Of a DNA stretch of 64,000 bases, positions 1-8,785 are shown in pieces. Position 1 is the first letter of the stretch. Each line of letters begins with the position of its first letter. The translations under genes were made by a program, and so were the position numbers. Below the pieces are notes generated by a model. The model was not told the DNA's origin and searched no databases. It was given only the letters and a program-made list of their open reading frames with translations. The DNA is from AP-15 sp963703745 (GTDB lineage: Bacteria > Pseudomonadota > Alphaproteobacteria > ATCC43930 > CGMCC-115725). The stretch is taken from positions 620,001 to 684,000 of the forward strand of contig CAVPFL010000007.1 of assembly GCA_963703745.1 (NCBI GenBank). Direction: 5' to 3'.

Positions 1-116
1 GCCTATGTTAACTCAGTGCATGACGGCTGCGCAAAATCGTTGCGGTTTCTGGTGTACACCTCAAAATTAGATCTATACTTCGGGGAGAGGAAGCTGTCCG
101 TGAACCTCCTATGGCG

Positions 117-470
117 TTAGTTCATACCTGATTGCCGATGATGCTGCTCGAGCCGTTCGAATTGCGCGATCACCGTCGCGCAATTCGGGATCAGCGCGTC
201 CTCGGGATCGGGGACGGCGCTGGCCATGAAGATTTCGACAAAGCGCGCATCGGCAGTGGCCTCTTCGATCGAGTCGTCAGACGCAGCCACGATCAGGTGG
301 TGAACAACTTTTCCGGCGTGGTCGACGCGCTCGATCGGAACCCCGCAGCGATGGGCATTGCCTAGAAGGAAGCCGGCCGTCTCCGCAAGCTGAGTGGCGT
401 CGGCTGCTTTGGCGACGCCAACGCCCGAAAACAGAAGCAGGGCGGTCGTGATCGCAACAATTGGACGCAT
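117..470 (-). CDS. small secreted protein of unknown function
   Basis: This 117-residue protein begins MRPIVAITTALLLFSG and has a clear Sec signal peptide (hydrophobic stretch followed by a VAKA-type cleavage site near residue 22), so the mature part probably sits in the periplasm. Its body has two Cys (in HRCGVP and PNCAT) that could form a disulfide, and a helical C-terminus. I chose the ATG at 470 because a GGAG lies just upstream and it places the signal peptide at the very N-terminus; an ATG four codons earlier is also possible. I do not recognise the family. Confidence 0.6.
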   Translation of the reverse strand: MRPIVAITTALLLFSGVGVAKAADATQLAETAGFLLGNAHRCGVPIERVDHAGKVVHHLIVAASDDSIEEATADARFVEIFMASAVPDPEDALIPNCATVIAQFERLEQHHRQSGMN

Positions 471-640
471 GGAAGTCTCCAATCCAGTACGCCCCCCGGT
501 GCATAAACGCCGGTGCCAAACACAGATTTGCAGCTTTTATAGTGTCATTTTTGGCGCATTGATCGGTCCCAGCCCAAGACACGTGAAGCACCGCGGAGAC
601 CGCGGGGCTTCGACTATCGCCGCCCTTTCAGGGCTGACGT

Positions 641-1177
641 TTACCCGGTGCGGCGGTGATGCGACTGGGTCGCGCTTTGCTGGCGCTGCTCTGCATTTTC
701 GCGAAATACCTGATCCGCAACACGTTTCTGCTGCTCAGGCATCGCATTGTACAGATCTTCGAATGCCGGAACGAGCTTTTGCAAGTGCTGGGAGTGCGCC
801 TCGGCGATCTGCTCGTAGGATTGCATGTTTTGCAGCGCGTTCATCGATTGGAACTGTTGCGAGCGTTGGATGAAGGCCTGGTCCATGTCGCGGGCATTCT
901 CGCGCATAACGTCGGCGAATTTATCCCATTGCGGCCGTTCCGCCGGGGTGATGCGCAGCTGCGCGTGCAGTTCGTTGATGCGGTGCTCGACGCGCTCCTC
1001 GGCGTTCTTACCGGCGACCGGATGGCCGGCCAACGGCGAGGATGCAGCCGCGGGCGGCGCGGCTCCCTGCGGGGCGGGGGTTGGGACTTGCGAGGACTGC
1101 GCGAAGGCCACCGCGGGCAGCGAGAGCACGGCGGTCAGCGCCACGACAGCGAGATGGTTTGATTGGATAATTTTCAT
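641..1177 (-). CDS. periplasmic LTXXQ / Spy-CpxP-like protein
   Basis: This 178-residue exported protein has an N-terminal signal peptide (MKIIQSNHLAVVALTAVLSL, cleaved after AFAQ). A Pro/Ala linker follows, then a helical region with the pattern RITPAERPQWDKFADVMREN and many Gln residues near QSMNALQNMQSYEQ, typical of the Spy/CpxP LTXXQ family. Family members are periplasmic chaperones or metal-stress sensors. It lies 41 bp downstream of another exported small protein on the same strand, so the two probably form one transcript driven by the EcfG-type promoter at 1525-1549. That would make it part of an envelope stress response. The family call is from pattern only. Confidence 0.7.
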   Translation of the reverse strand: MKIIQSNHLAVVALTAVLSLPAVAFAQSSQVPTPAPQGAAPPAAASSPLAGHPVAGKNAEERVEHRINELHAQLRITPAERPQWDKFADVMRENARDMDQAFIQRSQQFQSMNALQNMQSYEQIAEAHSQHLQKLVPAFEDLYNAMPEQQKRVADQVFRENAEQRQQSATQSHHRRTG

Positions 1178-1218
1178 CGGGAACGTCCGACCTCAATGGT
1201 TGCGAAAAGCCAGCATCA

Positions 1219-1494
1219 TCAATAGCCGTAGTAGACGGCTGGCGGCGGTGGGGTGTAGTAGCCGGGCGGCGGTCCGTAATATGCCGGTGGCGCGTAGTAG
1301 CCGTAATAGCCCCCCGACGCGATCGCCGCGCCGAGGCCGAGGCCGACGAGACCTCCGACGATTGCAGCGCCGGCATTGTTGCCATGGTGGTACGGGTGGC
1401 CGTGGCCGTGCCACTCCGCCGCATGGGCGCCGGGGGCTATTGCGAGCCCGGCGACGACCACCGCTGTGGACAGGAAGCGTGCGCAGAAGGCCAT
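1219..1494 (-). CDS. secreted Gly/Tyr/Pro-rich surface protein
   Basis: This 91-residue protein has a signal peptide (MAFCARFLSTAVVVAGLAIA, cleaved near AHAAE). A His-rich stretch (HGHGHPYHHG) follows, then a glycine-zipper segment (GLVGLGLGAAIASGG) and a tail of repeated YY-P-P units (YGPPPGYY, PPPPAVYYGY). Such proteins associate with the outer membrane or periplasm; the exact role is unknown. The ATG at 1494 is preferred because AAGGAG lies 8 bases upstream. An in-frame ATG at 1524 would fall inside the promoter. It is first in a probable two-gene operon with the LTXXQ protein. Confidence 0.65.
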   Translation of the reverse strand: MAFCARFLSTAVVVAGLAIAPGAHAAEWHGHGHPYHHGNNAGAAIVGGLVGLGLGAAIASGGYYGYYAPPAYYGPPPGYYTPPPPAVYYGY

Positions 1495-1524
1495 AATCGG
1501 CTCCTTCGTAGTGACTTCTAGCAA

Positions 1525-1549
1525 AACGCTAATGCCGCGATTTGGTTCC
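1525..1549 (-). promoter_or_regulatory. EcfG-type general stress promoter
   Basis: On the minus strand GGAAC (1545-1549) is followed by exactly 16 bases and then CGTT (1525-1528). This matches the known alphaproteobacterial EcfG consensus GGAAC-N16/17-CGTT. It sits about 30 bases before the start codon of the Gly/Tyr-rich protein gene. Confidence 0.7.
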
Positions 1550-1673
1550 GAGGTGTCGTCGCAGAACGCGCGTCCGCGGGAACACGACCTTTATGCCGCG
1601 CCAACTCGGAATTGCCGCTGCGGCCTACGGGCGACCGGCGGACGGGTGAGTACAGGTTGGAGCGTTCGCTCCT

Positions 1674-2429
1674 TCAATCGAGTGTTTGCAAACCCGCTAG
1701 CCCGCGCCCCACAGCTCGCCGATCTACGGCAGGCTCGGCGAGGATATATTTGAGGAACAGTTGCGCCCAGCTCACGCAGTCGAATTCGCCCGCCCACTCC
1801 GGTAGCGGGCGCCCGCGCACCCGGTGGAACAGATCGCCCCGTTCGAGCGGCTGGTTGGCAATGACCGCGACGCCATGTGACGCGGCCACCGGCAGCACCT
1901 CGGTCTCGGCCGCCCGCGTCGCCAGCGAATAACCGAGCTGGACGAAGTCGATCCCCGGCTCGCGGGCAAGAATGCGCGCCAATTCCGGCAAGGCTCCGGT
2001 CGTGTAATGGGTGATCCCGATGTAGCGGAGTTGGCCGTCTTCCTTCATCCGCCGCAGGCTCGCTAGATGCGTCCGCCAATCGACCAGATTGTGGATCTGC
2101 ATTAGGTCGATCACCTCGGTCCGCAGCAGCTGGGCCGAGCGCCGCATCTGCTCGATCCCGCGTTCGCGCCCCGTTGTCCACACCTTGGTCGCGAGAAAAG
2201 CGCGCGGCCGCGCCGCGAGCCCAGCCAGCATATCGCCGGCCACCGCCTCGGCGCACCCATACATCGGCGAGCTGTCGATCATCCGGCCGCCGGCATCCAG
2301 CAGCACCTGCACCACTTCGCGTAGCCGCCGCCGCGCCCTTTCGTCTGTCCCCACATCAAAAGCGCGCCACGTGCCAAGGCCAATGACCGGGGCGGCTTCG
2401 CCGGTCGACGGGATCGGGCGAGTCAGCAT
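1674..2429 (-). CDS. aldo/keto reductase, C-terminally truncated
   Basis: This is an NAD(P)H-dependent aldo/keto reductase (TIM barrel). The catalytic tetrad is visible: Asp and Tyr in IDSSPMYG, Lys in LATKVW and His in MQIHN. At 251 residues it is shorter than its relatives. The sequence follows the family through SWAQLFLKYILAEPAV and then departs into a basic, Gly-rich tail, so the usual cofactor-binding VIPGT-type segment and last helices are missing. A small deletion or frameshift near position 1735 would explain this. It lies 15 bp downstream of the dioxygenase beta gene, in a decayed aromatic-compound cluster. Activity is doubtful. Confidence 0.75.
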   Translation of the reverse strand: MLTRPIPSTGEAAPVIGLGTWRAFDVGTDERARRRLREVVQVLLDAGGRMIDSSPMYGCAEAVAGDMLAGLAARPRAFLATKVWTTGRERGIEQMRRSAQLLRTEVIDLMQIHNLVDWRTHLASLRRMKEDGQLRYIGITHYTTGALPELARILAREPGIDFVQLGYSLATRAAETEVLPVAASHGVAVIANQPLERGDLFHRVRGRPLPEWAGEFDCVSWAQLFLKYILAEPAVDRRAVGRGLAGLQTLD

Positions 2430-2444
2430 CGCAGCAACGACGAC

Positions 2445-2942
2445 TTAAAGCGGGATGACCAAAAGAGTGTCGATCTTCTGGCTGTCGAGGACGACGAGGC
2501 GTTCGATAAAGCGATAAGGCTTGCTGGTCAGGTCTATGCGGTCGAGGTAGCGGCCGGCGGCGAAGAGGCTCATCTCGCCGTCATGCATGATCCGCACGGC
2601 GATGAAGTTCGAATGCGCCCGCGCTACCGTCACGTCGATCTCTCCAACGCGGATCGGGCCGACGATGTGACGGTAGCGGTGCGGCTCGAAAATGTTGGCG
2701 CGGCGCAGCGCCGTCACCCGATCGACCAGCATGCCGCGCGAGGCAGCATAGACGATGCCGTGCGGCAGTCCGGCCTCGTGACTGGCACGGCTGGTGACCA
2801 GGTAGCGGCATTGCTCGACAAAGAAATCCGGCCACTCCTCGAGCCGGTCTTCGTCGATGCAATCCACATAGGCGCCGATCAACTCCTGCACGCCGAGCCG
2901 CACCGCGAGATCGTTCATGGCCAAACCTGTCTCAGGCGTCAA
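2445..2942 (-). CDS. aromatic-ring-hydroxylating dioxygenase beta subunit
   Basis: This 165-residue protein has the NTF2-like fold of the small (beta) subunit of Rieske non-heme iron oxygenases. Family features include the N-terminal helix with YVDCIDEDRLEEWPDFF, the CRYLV strand, RHIVGPIRVGEIDV and the C-terminal LVVLDSQKIDTLLVIPL. The beta subunit is structural and pairs with the catalytic alpha subunit to form an alpha3beta3 complex. Its start overlaps the stop of the alpha gene by 4 bases (ATGA), a standard translational coupling. The partner alpha subunit has lost its catalytic core, so this intact gene probably has no functional partner here. Confidence 0.85.
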   Translation of the reverse strand: MTPETGLAMNDLAVRLGVQELIGAYVDCIDEDRLEEWPDFFVEQCRYLVTSRASHEAGLPHGIVYAASRGMLVDRVTALRRANIFEPHRYRHIVGPIRVGEIDVTVARAHSNFIAVRIMHDGEMSLFAAGRYLDRIDLTSKPYRFIERLVVLDSQKIDTLLVIPL

Positions 2943-3653
2943 TCGCCGATCAGCGAGCGGTATTTCTTCCAGAAGCCGCGGATGGCCGCCTCGCTGGAGC
3001 GGAATGGCTGCAACTCGGCATCATAGCCGCCCATCATCACAACCCCGCTGTCGTCATCGTTGAAACGCAAGGCGCGCTGGACAAAACCGCCAACGCAGCC
3101 GTCTTCCATCGAGATGTATCCGGCGGCGCCGACCAGGTTGCCCTGCCGCAGACGCCGTTCTGTCATCGCCTCGTCATCGTCCGTGAAGCCGAGATGGATC
3201 CACTCGAGCTCGGTCTTCTCGAGGCCGCGCGGTCGCACAACACGAACGGCGATCGTATTGCGAATCTGCTGCAATATCATGCTCGGAAAGACCGTCAGGA
3301 TTTGCACCGAGACGCCGTCGCCATACTCGTCGACCGATTCGATGACCGAGGCATCCTCCAAGCGGAGGTCGCTGTCCGAGCGCATGAACGCATCGGTTGG
3401 GAAAGGCATTGATCTGACCCTCGCCGTCCCGGGTCACGATGACCGCCGTCTCGCCGATCGTCGTGGCGACGTAGTCGCCCGGATTGGCGATCTCGCTTGC
3501 CAGACACAGGAAGCTCCAGGTCGGACCCTTGAAGATCCGTTCCTGCTCGAGTCGGTATTGCTCGGGATCGGTATAGAGCCGGAACGGGACCTCGCTGAGC
3601 CCGTTCGAAGGCCACGGCACGCCCCGCCTCGTATCGGCGCCGAGCTCTGACAT
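2939..3653 (-). pseudogene. Rieske dioxygenase alpha subunit, internal deletion
   Basis: Two pieces of one alpha subunit remain. The first 91 or so residues (from MSELGADTRRG, start 3653) carry the N-terminus up to the first Rieske ligands in NRCVHA. The reading then breaks near 3370-3400, and the other frame continues with the family's C-terminus (DLRLEDASVIESVDEYGDG through FWKKYRSLIGD, stop at 2939). The second pair of Rieske ligands, the 2-His-1-carboxylate iron site and most of the catalytic domain are absent. Intact relatives are about 420-450 residues; some 180-200 codons are missing. The product cannot catalyse dioxygenation. Confidence 0.85.
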
Positions 3654-3783
3654 GTCGCTGCCTCCTTCTCATGGTGATGGCAGCCATGATAGCAGCAGGA
3701 TGGCGGCGAAGGGAAATTCGCTTGCCGGGACCATGCCAATGGCCGACCATCAACGGCATCCAGCTTCCGCCGGAGGACTCGGC

Positions 3784-4962
3784 ATGGACGATCTTTATCT
3801 GCGCAGCGGCATCTTTCTCGCGCCGTTCCATTATCACAACGAAAATCCGACGCTATCGATCGAGCGGGATCTCGAACTGCTCGAACACCTCGACCGGCTG
3901 AACTATCACGAGGCTTGGATCGGCGAGCATCACTCAGGCGGCTTTGAGCTGATCGCCTGCCCCGAGATGTTTATAGCTGCCGCGGCCCAGCGCACCCGGC
4001 ACATCCGTCTGGGCACCGGCGTGGTCTCATTGCCGTATCACAACCCGTTCATGCTGGCCGACCGTATGGTGCAGCTCGACCACATGACGCGGGGCCGGGC
4101 GATGTTCGGCGTCGGCCCCGGCGCGCTGGTCCACGACGCGTTGAAGATCGGCATCGATCCCAGCGAACAGCGTCGCATGATGGACGAGTTGTTCGAAGTC
4201 ATCGTGCGCCTGCTCAAAGGTGAGATCGTTAACCGCAAGACCGACTGGTTCAACCTGACTGACGCGCAATTGCAGCTTCGCGCCTATACACGGCCGACAA
4301 TGGAATTGGCGGTCGCCGCGGCACGTTCGCCTTCAGGCTCGGTTCTGGCCGGCAAATACGGCGTCGGAATGCTGTCGATCGGCGGCACCAGTCCGATGGC
4401 GATGGAGCGGCATACCGCCAACTGGGGACTCTACGAGGAGACCGCGCGGGAAAACGGTCACGTGCCCAACCGCAAGGACTGGCGCGTCGTCGGCATGTTC
4501 CACATCGCGGAGACCCGCGAGCAGGCAAGAACGAACGTGAAGTTCGGCGTCGAGGCCTTCGCTCAATATTTCCGCGACGTTGCAACGTTTCCGATCATTC
4601 CGGGCGATGTCGGCGACGCAGCCGAGTGGCTGGTCGAAACCGGGACCGGCTGCATCGGCACGCCCGACGACGCGATCGCTTATATCGAGCGGCTGATCTC
4701 CGGTTCCGGCGGTTTCGGCGTGATCTGCGAGCTGGCGCAGAACTGGGCCGATTGGGAAGCCACCAAGCGGCATTACGAGTTGATGGCGCGCTTTGTTCAC
4801 CCGCACTTCCAGCAGAGCAGGGAATTGCTGAGCGGCAGCTATGATTACGCCACGAGCCGTCACGTCGATTTCACCGGCCAGGCCAGCGCCGCGATCCAAA
4901 AGGCGATCGACCAACACGCCGCCCGGCGGGCAACCGAGGTCGAGCGGCCCGCCGCGGAGTAG
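3784..4962 (+). CDS. LLM-class flavin-dependent monooxygenase
   Basis: This 392-residue luciferase-like monooxygenase has a TIM barrel that uses reduced flavin and O2. Family hallmarks include FLAPFHYHNENP, the EAWIGEHH motif, IRLGTGVVSLPYHNP, GRAMFGVGPGAL and VAAARSPSG. The ATG at 3784 has a GGAGG 7 bases upstream and yields the normal family N-terminus; a longer reading from 3652 adds 44 residues of low-complexity sequence and is rejected. It is divergent from the Rieske alpha remnant. The substrate is unknown; the context suggests oxidation of an organic pollutant or aromatic compound. Confidence 0.85.
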   Translation: MDDLYLRSGIFLAPFHYHNENPTLSIERDLELLEHLDRLNYHEAWIGEHHSGGFELIACPEMFIAAAAQRTRHIRLGTGVVSLPYHNPFMLADRMVQLDHMTRGRAMFGVGPGALVHDALKIGIDPSEQRRMMDELFEVIVRLLKGEIVNRKTDWFNLTDAQLQLRAYTRPTMELAVAAARSPSGSVLAGKYGVGMLSIGGTSPMAMERHTANWGLYEETARENGHVPNRKDWRVVGMFHIAETREQARTNVKFGVEAFAQYFRDVATFPIIPGDVGDAAEWLVETGTGCIGTPDDAIAYIERLISGSGGFGVICELAQNWADWEATKRHYELMARFVHPHFQQSRELLSGSYDYATSRHVDFTGQASAAIQKAIDQHAARRATEVERPAAE

Positions 4963-5017
4963 GACCCGCCGACCCCCGTTTGCGTCACAGCAAGCGGGGC
5001 GCCCGGACAAGCGCCAA

Positions 5018-5200
5018 TTACCCTACCGGGGTGCGATCACGCTCGAGCAGGTCGAGGAACACTTCGAAATATGACCACAGATCGGCGGCGACATCCCTGG
5101 TTGCGAGCGGTCTACTCGGCCCCGCCCTCACCATTTCCTGCTGTTGGCGCGAGGCCTCGCAAGCGAGTATCGCTGCCGCGATCTTGTTGCCTTTCGTCAT
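5018..5200 (-). CDS. small hypothetical protein
   Basis: This 60-residue acidic/helical protein begins MTKGNKIAAAILACEASRQQ. The start has a GGGAG just upstream, the composition is protein-like, and it lies between two other small genes. There is no recognisable domain, signal peptide or membrane segment. It resembles in style the short conserved proteins common in Hyphomicrobiales, but no function can be given. Confidence 0.45.
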   Translation of the reverse strand: MTKGNKIAAAILACEASRQQQEMVRAGPSRPLATRDVAADLWSYFEVFLDLLERDRTPVG

Positions 5201-5327
5201 GGCTCCCTGCTCAGCCTATCCCCGCAGGCCGTCCGGGTGGCTCCGTCCGGACGCGATCGGATTATCTACCACACGGTCCGCGGGCGTAGGCCCTTGGTAT
5301 GATGCGACCAACAGCACCACACCCCGA

Positions 5328-5627
5328 TCAAATCGACTCGTTGGAAAAACGGGTGAGATCATCGAGAACGCTGGCGATCAGCTCTTGGCGACGCGGATCC
5401 TGAGCCTCGGGCGTGGCAGCAAACAGTTGGATGAGATACCGCGCCTTTTCTGCAACCGCGGGCCAGCTAGTTGACGGAGTTGCCACGGCGTAGCGCTCGA
5501 ATTCCTCTTGGCGATGGCGCAGGGCCGATTGATCGGCCTGGACCTCACGCAGATGCCGGCGGGTTTCAGTCAATTTCTGAGCGGCCATGCCGCGATGCTC
5601 GTCGAGTTCGACCGGCTTGTCCGTCAT
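5328..5627 (-). CDS. conserved small helical protein
   Basis: This 99-residue protein begins MTDKPVELDEHRGMAAQKLT and is almost entirely predicted helix, with Arg/Glu/Gln-rich heptads around LTETRRHLREVQADQSALR. The conserved-looking block EKARYLIQLFAATPEAQDPRR is in the C-terminal half. It looks like a short soluble coiled-coil protein of the kind widely found in Bradyrhizobium-like genomes. AGAGG precedes the start. The 200 bases upstream, to about 5830, hold no other gene I can support. Function unknown. Confidence 0.65.
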   Translation of the reverse strand: MTDKPVELDEHRGMAAQKLTETRRHLREVQADQSALRHRQEEFERYAVATPSTSWPAVAEKARYLIQLFAATPEAQDPRRQELIASVLDDLTRFSNESI

Positions 5628-5907
5628 CGTCCTCTGCCGTGGTCCACTGGCATTCCCAGCCTCGGCTATCCTGATCCTGCCATCCCAGGGCGATCAACGT
5701 TTTCTGTGGCGGTCGCGTCGCGCCGGCGCGCCGGCTCGGCTATCAAGACCAAGCCTGTCCCATCAGATGGAACTGCGTATTCGCCAATTCAACGACGGGG
5801 CGATCATTGTTTTCTATTTTCGATAGGTGTGGTCGGTTAGTTGTGTTTTGCTGGCTAGATTGCGGGTGTTTCCTCCAAGGGTGTCCGATTTTCTCCTAAG
5901 TTATAAG

Positions 5908-7077
5908 CTATTGCATTTGGATCATTGCTCGACCTTCGGGGCCCATACCAGACCCCCACGAGCGGCCCGCTACGACGAGCCCGCGCACCTTGAGGCGCCA
6001 TCGACCGGAACGAGATTCGCCCAGAACGTCGCGGTAGTCGAACTCGCCCTCGGCGAGTTCGAGGAGGGTCGCATCGCCGACCGCGCCGATCTCGAGCCTG
6101 CCGATATCGGAGCGACCGAGCGCCGCCGCCGGGGCAGCAGTGCTCGCCCCGATCACGTCGGCCAGTTCCATCCCCAGAGAAAGGAATTTCGACATCGTCA
6201 CGAGCTGATCGAAGGCCGGCCCGTTGATGCTCAAGGAGTGAACGTCGCTGCTGATGACGTCCGGGAGGAACCCCGCCGCCAGCATGCCCTCGGCGGTGCG
6301 AAACCCGAACGAGCCGCCGCCGTGACCGATGTCGAAAATCACGCCGCGCCGCCTAGCTTCGAGCACCTCCTCGCGGATCCCTCCATGCCCGTCCACCGGC
6401 GCGTTCGGAAACGGCCGGAAGCAATGGGTCAGGATGTCGCCGCGACGCAACCGCGACAGCACCTCGAGCCGGCTCGGCGGCGGGTTGTCGAGATGCGCCA
6501 TGACCGGAAGCGCGCTCTCCTCCGCTACTTCGAGCGCCATGTCGAGGGGTGCCGCTCCCGAGGCCCCGCCGGCGTTGCGCCCGACCCGCACCTTGACGCC
6601 GGCGATCAGATCGCGGTTGGCCTTGATGACGCGCACGCATTCGCGCAGGTCGAGGAGCCGCAGATCGGCGCATTCGCCGACCATCACACTGGGACTGAAG
6701 GCGAAGATGCCGGGAAAGGAAATGTTGAGGAAGGGGATGATGCGCAACGGCGACGGCTCGATTACATGGCGGCGAAAACCGTGGAAATTGCCGGGCCCGG
6801 CGCTGCCGGCATCGACAAAAGTCGTCGTCCCGCTCCGCCGGGCCACTTCGGCCGCATCGACGCCGAGCGAGGTCCCGCCCCAATAGACATGCGTATGGAG
6901 ATCGATCAACCCGGGCACGACGAGAAACCCGCGCGCATCGACGATTTCGGCACCGCTGCCCGCGAGATCATGCCCGACAGCACTCACTTTTCCGTCGCCA
7001 AAGGCAATGTCTGCCGTCGCGTCGCGGCCGCTCGCCGGATCGATGACGCGGCCACCTCTGAGGACCAGTTCTGCCAT
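5908..7077 (-). CDS. amidohydrolase / deacetylase family protein
   Basis: This 389-residue metal-dependent amidohydrolase resembles dihydroorotase-like deacetylases. It has the strand-1 motif PGLIDLHTHVYWGG with both metal-binding His, further ligands in MAHLDNPP and ILTHCFRPF, and the catalytic Asp region in DVISSDVHSL. It likely hydrolyses an amide or acyl-amino bond of a small molecule in the cytosol. Start 7077 is chosen over the ATG at 7083 because the TGAGG at the end of the preceding amidase gene is correctly spaced for it. The gene follows the amidase by 9 bases, so the two are an operon and may act in one degradation route. Confidence 0.82.
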   Translation of the reverse strand: MAELVLRGGRVIDPASGRDATADIAFGDGKVSAVGHDLAGSGAEIVDARGFLVVPGLIDLHTHVYWGGTSLGVDAAEVARRSGTTTFVDAGSAGPGNFHGFRRHVIEPSPLRIIPFLNISFPGIFAFSPSVMVGECADLRLLDLRECVRVIKANRDLIAGVKVRVGRNAGGASGAAPLDMALEVAEESALPVMAHLDNPPPSRLEVLSRLRRGDILTHCFRPFPNAPVDGHGGIREEVLEARRRGVIFDIGHGGGSFGFRTAEGMLAAGFLPDVISSDVHSLSINGPAFDQLVTMSKFLSLGMELADVIGASTAAPAAALGRSDIGRLEIGAVGDATLLELAEGEFDYRDVLGESRSGRWRLKVRGLVVAGRSWGSGMGPEGRAMIQMQ

Positions 7078-7086
7078 ATGCATGCC

Positions 7087-8547
7087 TCAGGCGAAATTCG
7101 GCGGCGGGACAAAACCGCGATACGCCCGTTCGAGCAGGCCGGCAAAAGCAATGCAACTCTTGTCGCCGTATTGCGGGCCGATGATCTGCACGCCGACCGG
7201 CAGCCCCTTTGCTGTGAGCCCCGCGGGTGCCACGGTCGCCGGCAGATAGACGAGGCCGCACAGCCCGGCCCAGAACAGATCGTTAATCGTCGGCGCCGGC
7301 TTACCGTTGATTTCGATCATGCGCTTCCAGCGCTCGCCCTCGTGATCGTGATCGTGCGGGTACGCCGCCCCAGCCGTGACCGGGCACAACATCAGATCAA
7401 AATCGCGGAAGAATTCGGCCCATTTGAGCCGCAGCCGGTGGCGCTCCTCGTTGCCCGCGAGCCAACCACGGTGAGTGAGGGTAACGCCCCGCGTCATGCG
7501 GGCGACGTAGCTCTGATCGGCCGGATCGAGCCCGTGCGCCGCCTCGACATGGCGCTCGAAGACGTCCTGGGTTAGCCGGCGGGAGGTCGCCGCGCGTAGC
7601 AGCTTGATATAGACGTCGTAGAGTTCCGTCCTGTCGATGTCCGGGCGCGCTCGATCGCTGACCCGGACCCCATGGCCAGCCAGAAAATCGACGAGGCGCT
7701 GCAGGATGTCCTGCACCTCGCGGTCGACTTCGCAGTTCGGATCGTCGAGCATGACCGCAATTCGGTAGTCGGAGAGCGCATTGCCGCGCGGCGCTGCGAG
7801 ATCAAGCCGCCAGCCCGCCGCCTCGATCGGGTCGGGTCCCGCAATGATGTCGAGCGCAAGGGCGAGATCCTCGGCGCTGCGCGCGAGAGGCCCGATAACC
7901 GAAATGTCGGACGCCGCAACATTTCCATAAAGCGCTTGGCCGCGCGGCGGAGCTATCCCGTAAGTCGGCTTGTGACCGTAAATGCCACAGTAATGTGCCG
8001 GGTTGCGAATCGATCCTCCGATGTCGCTGCCGAGTTCCAGCCCAGTCAGGCCAGCGGCGAGCGCCGCTGCAGCGCCGCCCGAGGACCCGCCCGGTGTCCG
8101 CGAGGTATCCCAAGGGTTGTTGGTTGTCCCGTAGACTGGGTTGTAGCTCTGCGAATCTGCGAGCAGCACGGGCACGTTGGTCTTGCCGAAAATAACCGCC
8201 CCCGCTGCGAGCAGCCGGTCCACCGCCAATGCGTTCGCGTTTGCGGCGCTGTGCTTCAGCTCGGTCAACCCCCAGGTCGTCGGCATACCGGCGACGTCGA
8301 ACAATTCCTTGACGGTCATCGGCAGGCCGTGCAGGGCGCCCCAGCTCTCGCCGCGGGCGAGTGCCGCGTCGGCCGCGTCGGCGCGGTGCCGCGCATCTTC
8401 GAGATCGGTGACGATGATCGCGTTGAGCGGCGGGTTGTGCCGTTCGACGCGCGTCAGATAATGTTCGAGCAGTTCGCGGCAGCCGATCTCGCCCGTGTGG
8501 ATCGCGGCGCCAAGCGCCGTCGCCGACCGAAAAGCCAGCTCGGTCAT
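7087..8547 (-). CDS. amidase (amidase signature family)
   Basis: This 486-residue protein has the full Ser-cisSer-Lys amidase signature: catalytic Lys in LPMTVKELFD, the Gly/Ser-rich loop TPGGSSGGAAAALAAG with the cis-Ser, and the nucleophile Ser in GSDIGGSIRNPAHYCG. It hydrolyses an amide to a carboxylate and ammonia; the substrate is not evident. The ATG at 8547 is chosen because it gives the normal family start MTELAFRSAT; an upstream ATG at 8565 adds six residues. It is the first gene of a two-gene operon with the downstream deacetylase. Confidence 0.9.
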   Translation of the reverse strand: MTELAFRSATALGAAIHTGEIGCRELLEHYLTRVERHNPPLNAIIVTDLEDARHRADAADAALARGESWGALHGLPMTVKELFDVAGMPTTWGLTELKHSAANANALAVDRLLAAGAVIFGKTNVPVLLADSQSYNPVYGTTNNPWDTSRTPGGSSGGAAAALAAGLTGLELGSDIGGSIRNPAHYCGIYGHKPTYGIAPPRGQALYGNVAASDISVIGPLARSAEDLALALDIIAGPDPIEAAGWRLDLAAPRGNALSDYRIAVMLDDPNCEVDREVQDILQRLVDFLAGHGVRVSDRARPDIDRTELYDVYIKLLRAATSRRLTQDVFERHVEAAHGLDPADQSYVARMTRGVTLTHRGWLAGNEERHRLRLKWAEFFRDFDLMLCPVTAGAAYPHDHDHEGERWKRMIEINGKPAPTINDLFWAGLCGLVYLPATVAPAGLTAKGLPVGVQIIGPQYGDKSCIAFAGLLERAYRGFVPPPNFA

Positions 8548-8565
8548 GATCGTCCCCCGCCGCAT

Positions 8566-8727
8566 TCAATGGGGAACGTGATAAAACAGGCGCGGCCATA
8601 GGCCGATGATGCCGATCAGAATCAAATAGATCGCCACCACGTAGTTTAAGAGGCGCGGGATCAGCAGGATCAGAATCCCGGCGATCAACGCGACGAGAGG
8701 TTGGAGAACTACAATATCGAGGGTCAT
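8566..8727 (-). CDS. DUF3096-type small membrane protein
   Basis: This 53-residue integral membrane peptide begins MTLDIVVLQPLVALIAGILI. It has two hydrophobic helices separated by a short PRLLNYV turn and ends at WPRLFYHVPH. The arrangement matches the short DUF3096 family of alphaproteobacteria (function unknown). The ATG at 8727 gives the family N-terminus; the longer reading to 8802 would overlap the divergent GFA gene. It lies 19 bp upstream of the amidase operon on the same strand. Confidence 0.72.
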   Translation of the reverse strand: MTLDIVVLQPLVALIAGILILLIPRLLNYVVAIYLILIGIIGLWPRLFYHVPH

Positions 8728-8785
8728 GTAGGCGGGCTCCGGCGTTTTCGGCATTTGCGGCACAGCTACCGACGGAGGTGAACGT

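Noticed and set aside
5827..7575. 582-codon plus-strand reading frame
   Set aside because: It lies antisense to the deacetylase and amidase genes, which have clear family motifs. Its translation is Arg/His/Ala-rich with no family features, typical of antisense frames in high-GC DNA.
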